Shown: in pieces, positions 5,494 through 8,621 of the stretch
Numbering within the stretch: the stretch's first letter is position 1
Layout: each line of letters begins with the position of its first letter
NCBI GenBank assembly: GCA_001872985.1
Contig: MNYA01000306.1
Span: 1-8,621, forward strand
Reading direction: 5' to 3'
Length of the DNA stretch: 8,621 nucleotides
DNA from: a bacterium CG2_30_54_10
GTDB lineage: Bacteria > Muiribacteriota > Ozemobacteria > Ozemobacterales > Ozemobacteraceae
Made by a program: the position numbers and the translations under genes
Notes under the pieces: generated by a model
Seen by the model: the letters and a program-made list of their open reading frames with translations, nothing else
Told to the model about the DNA's origin: nothing
The model's database searches: none

Positions 5494-8400
5494 ATGGGAA
5501 CCGAAAATGCTCTCAGGCCCTTCATTCCTCTGATCTATCTATTCCTCCTTATCGGAGTTGTCTCCCCATCGTTTGGGCTCGCCCTGGAATACAATCGTAA
5601 CGGCGAAGCCTATCTCCTCCTTGGTGGGGGGCCTTATCAGGGTGTATACCGCCTCAGCGATCCCGCGGCGGAAAGTCTGAAACTCGGCTACCTCTACAAC
5701 CCCAACGACACAATTGGAATCTCGGTTGACCTTTATCGAAACATCTACACCTTCTCCGAAAAAATAACACCGGGTTATTTAACCCTTTCCGGAGATATTC
5801 CCCGGCAAGTTGTTGACAACAGCGTCACCGCTGCGAAGGCTGATTTCGGATACCATAACTACATCCATTACGACCACCGGGGAGCCGGGGAAACCGCCAA
5901 ACCCGTATACCGCACCGGGCCCGCAGGACGCGGAATTACGCGATATCAAGGAGGCACTTGGTCTGGCTTTACCTCCGGCGGCCCTGGAATCGGCATCTCC
6001 GCCCCTCCGGGGAATCCCCTTCCGATCATCAATGGCGTCCAGGACCCGATCTTTCCCGGAAGATCCTGGTATAGCATCCCGAACGGGGCTTGGTACTCCA
6101 CTTGGCAGACCGGAACAACAAATGGTAGCAACGGAGGAACCTTTTACAAGGTTTTTCAGGACACCCTCCAAGGCCAGGCCCACAACTGGAAACTCAACTC
6201 CTGGAAAGACGGTTCCGGCGCTTATCCTGTCGAGGGGAACACCGTCGGAACCAGCTACGACACGCGCTGGTATCGACGGATTTATGCCGGTTGCCTTGAC
6301 GGTTGCGGCGGCGCAAGCGGTAGCGGCTCCGGAAATGCCAAGCCGATGTTCACCAGCGTGGCTTTCATGCCTCCTATCGGCGGAAACCCATCCAGAACGT
6401 ATTTCTATTCCCGCGAAGAAGATTCTAACGTTTACTCGGTAACTCTTGCAGTTGGCGCCGGTGGTCCCATTAACTACGTTTCGGCCGCCGGAAACTCTAT
6501 CATTGGCTATCCCGGTGATGTGGGAACCCCTGTTTCCCGCGGAACTCGTTGGATTGCGGTTTCTCTGCGCGACAAGACAAGTGACTTCGTCTATTCGCTT
6601 GGCACCAAGGTGATCGGGGAGTGGTATCAACAGGTAACCTCGAGCCCCCCGCCGCCCGGCTTCACTATTGATGCGGTCACCGTTTCGAACCAATGGAACC
6701 AGCTGGGCGGAATCGTTTTCGCTTACGACAAATCCCAGGGAGCCATTTACAAATTCATCCGGAATGAGACCCAATCACCGCCTGTTTCCGCCATTGGCTT
6801 CGACACCCTCTCCCTCGGAAACGATATCGACGACATCAAATCGGACGGCTTCGGAAGTCTGTACTACGCCAAGACAATCGCTACTCCGGCGCAGGCCGAT
6901 CCCAGAACATCCTTCAACATGGACGCCGACGTCATTGACGCGATTCCCGACTCGGTCTATCCCGCAATTACCTTCGGTCGGGCGATCTGCGCCCAGGAAT
7001 TTCGGAAAACCGTCTTCGAACGCAGAATCACTGATGGCATGACATATTCGATTGGAAGCAAGAATCTTGGCTACAAGTATTACGCCAGATCCTTTATCAT
7101 GCCCAGCGGTACATGGGCAACCCTTAAGACATCGCCATACTCCAATTTCGAGTCCAAAATGCTCGCAGCCGGTGGCGCTTGGCTGGGTTGGACCGTCGCC
7201 GGACCTCAGTATGTTGACACCCTCAGCCCGCCCAGTAAGACTGAATTGGCAACAATCAACGTCCCGACTCCGCCCAAGGTTCTTGCATTCCCTGGATACA
7301 CCTCCCACCTTGACATCGTCGGCCCCTTCGATTCGGCATTCACGCCTGCGCCCACCGCCACCGGAACCAACCAGGGAATAAAGCTATTCCCCGCCGACAC
7401 CGAACTCCTTCCGGGACGAAACTACTGGTACATGGTTGAGAACTACCCCCTGGATCCCCCTCTCGACCCCAACGAACAGACGGATTGGAACAACAATGGC
7501 TGGAAGGGTGGCTTTATTACCTCCATCACCAATCCCGCCCCCTCAGGAGACGACGGGAAGGTCTTCTACCGCTGGCGCCTGTGGACCGTGGCCTGGCTCG
7601 ACATGGACCCCCAGGCAAAGCAAAGCGAATTGGTCGCAACTCCGGCCGCTGACCCGGAAATCCCCGGGCCGCCCGATTATCCCACCCCTTCCGGGGACAT
7701 CGAATCCTTCCCAATGTATTCTCCCGTTGGCGGGAAGTACATCCTAACCTGCCAGGTCAGTTACGATTGGTTCGATTACGACGCCCTGCCGTTTGGCTCT
7801 ATGTATTCCGAACGTTTCACGGCACTGAGAAAGGGAACCCGGGCCGTCAGCATTGGAAAAGATGCCCAGATCGCCACGATCAAGGCCGATAGCCGCTTTT
7901 CATTCATGAACTGGGCTACAATGTCATCGTATCTCGATCGGATGATTCCCGACGATACCTGGGCCGCCATTCCCATTTCAGTCGCTTATGCTACCGGTCC
8001 CAGGCCGCTCGCCACTGAGACGGCTCTTGTCGAACGCTGTGACAATCGTAGCATGGCCAACGACAATTCCTATTGGGCCGACCACGAAACCGATGGCTAC
8101 CACGGGGTTTTCGCCGGCAAGGATTACGGTTGGCGAATGGCTTTGGCTTCCCAGGCCAATCTCTTCTTCGACATAGAAAACATCCCCGATCCTTCATTGA
8201 ACTATGTCGCCCAACGACTGCTCGACCCCCAAAGCCCGCTCTACGCAAACACCGAGCCCGGGTATGTTTTCCGCAACCTCAAAGGTGACCTGCGCTGGGA
8301 AGACTCTTTCGCCACCTTCGAGGGTTACATCGTAGCCACCATGCCCAGCAACGCATCCAAGCTCCAGCACATTTTCGGCGCCACCACCTGCCAGTCGACA

Positions 8401-8621
8401 GCCGCAACTTACAGCTTCGGCCTGATAGATTTGCCCAGCGATCCGCGATTTTACAACCTCGAGATCAAAGCCCGCAGGCGCTTTGCATTCAGGATGTGGC
8501 CCAAGAAAATCCTACCCGGTGGCGCTGAAGTCTGGGGTCGTCCTCAATTCTCGAAGAACTTCATCGAGATAGTGGCGCGAACCCAGATCCTGGCGATAGA
8601 CCAAACCCCCCCAATACTCGA
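5494..8621 (+). CDS. Very large secreted protein, beta-propeller-like N-terminal half; partial at window end
   Basis: The frame is open without a stop from ATG 5494 to the last base: 1042 full codons, C-terminus missing. An N-terminal hydrophobic stretch (PFIPLIYLFLLIGVV, 9-23) followed by SPSFGLA is a clear signal peptide, with cleavage near residues 28-30. I do not recognise a named family. Residues 35-465 contain blade-like segments with the pattern hydrophobic-D-x-x-x-x-IY/LY (VDLYRNIYTF 78-87; SDGFGSLYYAK 450-460; also 303-316, 353-370, 406-421), suggesting an NHL-like beta-propeller. This is interrupted by a Cys pair (Cys267, Cys271) and a Gly/Ser linker. Residues 470-1030 are rich in Trp, Tyr, Pro and beta-type sequence, with an Asp/Asn-rich loop (654-669) and a proline-rich linker (715-735). 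The visible end, IDQTPPIL (1035-1042), resembles the D-x-TPP linker before bacterial Ig-like domains. Following three minor pilins, it may be a PilY1-like tip protein; that rests on context, not homology. Confidence 0.8.
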   Translation, partial: MGTENALRPFIPLIYLFLLIGVVSPSFGLALEYNRNGEAYLLLGGGPYQGVYRLSDPAAESLKLGYLYNPNDTIGISVDLYRNIYTFSEKITPGYLTLSGDIPRQVVDNSVTAAKADFGYHNYIHYDHRGAGETAKPVYRTGPAGRGITRYQGGTWSGFTSGGPGIGISAPPGNPLPIINGVQDPIFPGRSWYSIPNGAWYSTWQTGTTNGSNGGTFYKVFQDTLQGQAHNWKLNSWKDGSGAYPVEGNTVGTSYDTRWYRRIYAGCLDGCGGASGSGSGNAKPMFTSVAFMPPIGGNPSRTYFYSREEDSNVYSVTLAVGAGGPINYVSAAGNSIIGYPGDVGTPVSRGTRWIAVSLRDKTSDFVYSLGTKVIGEWYQQVTSSPPPPGFTIDAVTVSNQWNQLGGIVFAYDKSQGAIYKFIRNETQSPPVSAIGFDTLSLGNDIDDIKSDGFGSLYYAKTIATPAQADPRTSFNMDADVIDAIPDSVYPAITFGRAICAQEFRKTVFERRITDGMTYSIGSKNLGYKYYARSFIMPSGTWATLKTSPYSNFESKMLAAGGAWLGWTVAGPQYVDTLSPPSKTELATINVPTPPKVLAFPGYTSHLDIVGPFDSAFTPAPTATGTNQGIKLFPADTELLPGRNYWYMVENYPLDPPLDPNEQTDWNNNGWKGGFITSITNPAPSGDDGKVFYRWRLWTVAWLDMDPQAKQSELVATPAADPEIPGPPDYPTPSGDIESFPMYSPVGGKYILTCQVSYDWFDYDALPFGSMYSERFTALRKGTRAVSIGKDAQIATIKADSRFSFMNWATMSSYLDRMIPDDTWAAIPISVAYATGPRPLATETALVERCDNRSMANDNSYWADHETDGYHGVFAGKDYGWRMALASQANLFFDIENIPDPSLNYVAQRLLDPQSPLYANTEPGYVFRNLKGDLRWEDSFATFEGYIVATMPSNASKLQHIFGATTCQSTAATYSFGLIDLPSDPRFYNLEIKARRRFAFRMWPKKILPGGAEVWGRPQFSKNFIEIVARTQILAIDQTPPIL

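Noticed and set aside
5779..7308. Two long - strand open frames (5779-6774 and 6775-7308) that share one frame and are separated by one stop
   Set aside because: They lie wholly opposite the large + strand gene, which has a signal peptide, an ideal ribosome site and protein-like sequence. Their translations are low-complexity, Gly/Arg/Ser-rich and without domains, as expected from codon bias on the reverse strand.

Overview
The window is a stretch of bacterial chromosome with moderately high GC, tightly packed and with every supportable gene on the + strand. I see no rRNA, tRNA, CRISPR array, insertion sequence or phage gene. Several features point to an uncultivated, diderm-type bacterium: prepilins with class III leaders, a Skp/OmpH-like periplasmic protein, and a very large secreted protein without a recognisable family. 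The style of the pilin cassette reminds me of Candidatus Riflebacteria and related deep-branching phyla. That is an impression from protein style, not a demonstrated placement.

Layout. Bases 1-108 hold what is probably the end of an upstream gene and a small GC-rich hairpin. Positions 109-2334 encode a polytopic membrane glycosyltransferase of the GT-C/GT39-like type. A 204-base gap follows (2335-2538) with a weak inverted repeat and no convincing gene. Next comes a compact co-directional cassette: a PilW/GspJ-like prepilin (2539-3339), a PilV/GspI-like prepilin (3341-3928), a PilX/GspK-like minor pilin (3933-4457), an OmpH/Skp-like coiled-coil exported protein with an unusual C-terminal extension (4471-5433), and a very large secreted protein (5494 to beyond the window end, at least 1042 residues). 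The first three are separated by 1 and 4 bases and the fourth starts 13 bases after the third. The last has a 60-base spacer and a strong Shine-Dalgarno sequence.

How the genes may work together. The order W-like, V-like, X-like, then a large exported protein resembles the classical minor pilin operon (pilV-pilW-pilX-pilY1), in which minor pilins form the priming tip complex of a type IV pilus and carry a large tip protein. By position, the giant protein would be the PilY1 counterpart; its N-terminal half has beta-propeller-like repeats. The inserted OmpH-like protein would be a candidate dedicated periplasmic chaperone. The glycosyltransferase could modify pilins or surface glycans, but nothing in the sequence ties it to the cassette except proximity. 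The most interesting item is the unrecognised giant protein together with the extended OmpH-like protein.
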